A stretch of 64,000 nt of DNA from Leptospiraceae bacterium (lineage in GTDB: Bacteria > Spirochaetota > Leptospiria > Leptospirales > Leptospiraceae): the NCBI GenBank assembly GCA_024233875.1, contig JACKPB010000002.1, forward strand, positions 124,001 through 188,000, given 5' to 3'. Numbering within the stretch: the stretch's first letter is position 1; the number at the start of each line of letters is the position of its first letter. The translations under genes were made by a program, and so were the position numbers. Below the pieces are notes generated by a model, which was not told the origin of the DNA, made no database searches, and saw only the letters and a program-made list of their open reading frames with translations. Positions 62,018 to 64,000 of this stretch are shown here, piece after piece.

Positions 62018-62343
62018 TCTTTTGCCAGTATCAATTCCCGAATTCCTTCCCCGGGTTTTAATGAAAAAATTCGAATGAGCATATAGAGGGACATTGCTAT
62101 TGTTCCGAATCCGGCAATCAGGACAAACCAGAGAATACGGGAGAAAATTCCCTTTTCCACTGTGAAAAGCCAGATATAGAAGAAAAGAAATGCAAAATAG
62201 GCATCATAAAGTGTCATCACTGCCCAGGGATCTTCTAATAGTTTTGGGAGATGATCGAATAGATTCAACTCCAGTGATGCTTTCGTTGTTGCATAAAGCA
62301 TGAAAACAAAAATAGAAGCAAATATGATCTTAAGTAAATTCAT
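62014..62343 (-). CDS. Small membrane protein of the lipid operon
   Basis: This 109-residue protein has about three membrane segments and the phrase EDPWAVMTLYDAYFAFLFFY. The outline resembles DUF1475/DUF2834-type small membrane proteins, and the exact family is not certain. It lies 4 bp from the cyclopropane-synthase gene and overlaps the DUF2062 gene by 4 bp. Confidence 0.68.
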   Translation of the reverse strand: MNLLKIIFASIFVFMLYATTKASLELNLFDHLPKLLEDPWAVMTLYDAYFAFLFFYIWLFTVEKGIFSRILWFVLIAGFGTIAMSLYMLIRIFSLKPGEGIRELILAKE

Positions 62344-62347
62344 AAGT

Positions 62348-63634
62348 TTAGTCCAGTGATAGATTATTTGGTTTTGTGTAAGTTAGCTGAACAACACTGA
62401 TATTTCTCATTTTAAAAGCTGCTTCACAATAAGAAAGATAATATCTCCAGAGCCGAACAAATCTTTCATCGTATCCAAGAGATCGGATTGCTGAGAGGTT
62501 TTGATCAAAAGTTTTCAACCAGAGCTGAAGTGTTTTCGCATAACTCTTACCCATATCCAGAAGATTGAGAAGATGCATATTTCCGGTTCGATTGATAGCC
62601 TGATTGATTCTTCCAATCGATGGAAGGAGTGAGCCGGGGAAGATATGTTTTTGAATGAAGTCCACTCCATTTTTAAATTCTTCGTAACGGGAATCAGGAC
62701 AGGTGATGACCTGTAAAGCCAGAACGCCCTCCGGGGTAAGTAGTTCATTGCATTTTTTGAAATAAGTATCCAGATATTTTTCACCTACAGCTTCCAGCAT
62801 CTCGATGGAAACTATTCGATCAAATTTGCCACGGATCAATCGATAGTCCATTAGTTGGATATCTACCAAATGATCTACTCCTTCTTTTTGAAATAATTCC
62901 TTTGCATATTTGAACTGTTCATCGGAAATAGTGACTGTTGTTATTTTACATCCGAATTTCTTGGCAAGATAGAGACTGAACCCACCCCATCCACTACCGA
63001 TTTCCAATACATGATGATGGGGCTGAAGGTTGAGATGAGATGCCAGTGCACTGTATTTTTCCAGTTGGGCCTCTTCTAGAGAAATATCATCCTTATGAAA
63101 GTATGCAGATGAATACGTCATAGTTTGATCTAAAAATAATTTATAAAATTGATTTCCCAGGTCATAGTGCTCAACGATATTTTTTCTGGAACCTTTGATT
63201 GTATTCGGTCTTCTGAGATGATAAAATCGATTGATGAGATTGAAAAGTCTGATATGGGGTTTGAATTTTTTTGCACCGGAGAGAGAAGGACTATCTTCCA
63301 CATTTATCAAAAACCAGGAGAGGATATTTGTGATGTCATCTGTATCCCAATCACCATCTACATAGGATTCGGAAAATCCAATGTCTCCGAAGAGAACTGC
63401 TTTTTTATAAAATTGAGAAGGTCGATTGATTTGCATCAAACCATTATTGTAATTTTTAAAATTAGAATTTGGATCTCCGAGATGGTAAGATTCATTCCCA
63501 TTTTCAATTACCCGGACATGACCATTTCTCATTTTACTGAGAGCATGAAGATATATTTTCTTATATAATTTTGTGATAAACGAATCTGCACTATCTAATT
63601 CTATTTCTTTTTCATCAGTTACTAATTTTTCCAT
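62348..63634 (-). CDS. cfa: Cyclopropane-fatty-acyl-phospholipid synthase family methyltransferase
   Basis: This is a 428-residue SAM-dependent enzyme that modifies unsaturated acyl chains of membrane phospholipids. It has the diagnostic VEHYDLGNQFYKLFLDQTMT, VLEIGSGWGGFSLYLAKKFG, ITTVTISDEQ, RGKFDRIVSIEMLEAVGEKY and LQVITCPDSRYEEFKNG motifs. With DUF1365 and DUF1295 genes on either side it belongs to the widespread COG3496-COG2230-COG3752 type of lipid operon, seen near stress-induced fatty-acid modification genes in proteobacteria. The product could be a cyclopropane or methylated fatty acid. It overlaps the DUF1365 gene by 20 bp. Confidence 0.92.
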   Translation of the reverse strand: MEKLVTDEKEIELDSADSFITKLYKKIYLHALSKMRNGHVRVIENGNESYHLGDPNSNFKNYNNGLMQINRPSQFYKKAVLFGDIGFSESYVDGDWDTDDITNILSWFLINVEDSPSLSGAKKFKPHIRLFNLINRFYHLRRPNTIKGSRKNIVEHYDLGNQFYKLFLDQTMTYSSAYFHKDDISLEEAQLEKYSALASHLNLQPHHHVLEIGSGWGGFSLYLAKKFGCKITTVTISDEQFKYAKELFQKEGVDHLVDIQLMDYRLIRGKFDRIVSIEMLEAVGEKYLDTYFKKCNELLTPEGVLALQVITCPDSRYEEFKNGVDFIQKHIFPGSLLPSIGRINQAINRTGNMHLLNLLDMGKSYAKTLQLWLKTFDQNLSAIRSLGYDERFVRLWRYYLSYCEAAFKMRNISVVQLTYTKPNNLSLD

Positions 63635-64000
63635 GGAACACTCCTCTCTGTAATTCTTGATTTTGAATTTTTTTATAAAATGGAATTTTTTTAAGATACA
63701 ATTTCAATGCCTGCCAGTGAATCATTGCTATGATATAAAAAGTGATGAGTGGGTATCGAAGGAAATTCATAAACAGAGAAGAATCCGAAAGAGGAACTTT
63801 CTTACCCTTGTAAGTAGACAGGAAGACCTTTTCCCCATCCTTCCAATCATCTATTTCTATTCTCAAATCTTCTCCCGGAGGATACAATCGGAATTCAAAT
63901 TCCGTTTCCAGATCCTGAAAGGGTGATACATAAAAGAATTTTGGATAGTTCTTATGAAAGTGCCCTTCTGTGAGATCCTCTTTAGAAAAGTAGAAAGGTT
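63615..64000 (-). CDS. DUF1365 protein, 5' end outside window
   Basis: The frame is open to the right edge, so the start is missing. The visible 128 residues include NYPKFFYVSPFQDLETEFEF and RLYPPGEDLRIEID, the DUF1365 core, and a C-terminal stretch (FLRYPLITFYIIAMIHWQAL) that joins the membrane. Family members sit with cyclopropane-synthase genes in lipid-modification operons. Its end overlaps the cfa start by 20 bp. Confidence 0.85.
   Translation of the reverse strand, partial: PFYFSKEDLTEGHFHKNYPKFFYVSPFQDLETEFEFRLYPPGEDLRIEIDDWKDGEKVFLSTYKGKKVPLSDSSLFMNFLRYPLITFYIIAMIHWQALKLYLKKIPFYKKIQNQELQRGVFHGKISN

Overview
The window is about 64 kb of gene-dense, moderately AT-rich bacterial chromosome. 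Its gene content suggests a spirochaete of the Leptospiraceae, Leptospira or a close relative. This rests on many exported lipoproteins with spirochaete-type lipoboxes (often S-N-C), BatC/BatD genes next to htpG, an outer membrane served by TonB systems, a eukaryote-type UTP-glucose-1-phosphate uridylyltransferase, and many PAS-type hybrid sensor kinases and Rsb-type signalling proteins. The assignment is inferred from gene content and not from a marker gene. I saw no rRNA, tRNA, insertion sequence, prophage or CRISPR array.

Layout, 1-24 kb. The left edge cuts a DEG9-like trypsin-fold/PDZ protein whose visible catalytic residues are changed. It is coupled to a lysine 2,3-aminomutase-like radical SAM enzyme. 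Next come a P-loop kinase, a sugar-nucleotide operon (epimerase, nucleotidyltransferase-glycosyltransferase fusion, SRPBCC protein), alr, a membrane protein and a hybrid kinase. A long leftward run then carries epmA, four lipoprotein genes, batC, batD and htpG. epmA is divergent from, and almost overlaps, a STAS-like gene. A DUF4279 gene, a discoidin-type lipoprotein, a membrane protein and a VanW protein follow.

Layout, 24-46 kb. The most system-like locus is 24.46-31.02 kb. A GbsR/MarR-type regulator sits behind a perfect 26-bp palindrome. It is followed in one direction by three small lipoproteins, a TonB-dependent receptor, a cysteine-rich lipoprotein, exbB, exbD and tonB, so it looks like a self-contained regulated outer-membrane uptake system of unknown substrate. 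After it lie a papain-like protease with fibronectin type III repeats, the uridylyltransferase, rpmG coupled to a DksA-like gene, an alkaline-phosphatase-superfamily lipoprotein, a double cyclic-nucleotide-domain regulator, pdxH, and two large paralogous Ig-like lipoproteins separated by a hairpin-rich spacer.

Layout, 46-64 kb. This part holds another hybrid kinase and a family B DNA polymerase with a degenerate exonuclease region. A second TonB system (exbB, two exbD, tonB) is joined to a PstS-like binding lipoprotein behind a Pho-box-like element. A PAS/RsbW-like kinase and a SpoIIE-like phosphatase are divergently arranged. The phosphatase gene is flanked by single diverged copies, in opposite orientation, of a hairpin-forming repeat that also forms a 4-copy, 101-bp tandem array at 60.3-60.7 kb. 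The window ends with an exported methyltransferase-like lipoprotein and a DUF1365/cyclopropane-synthase lipid operon.
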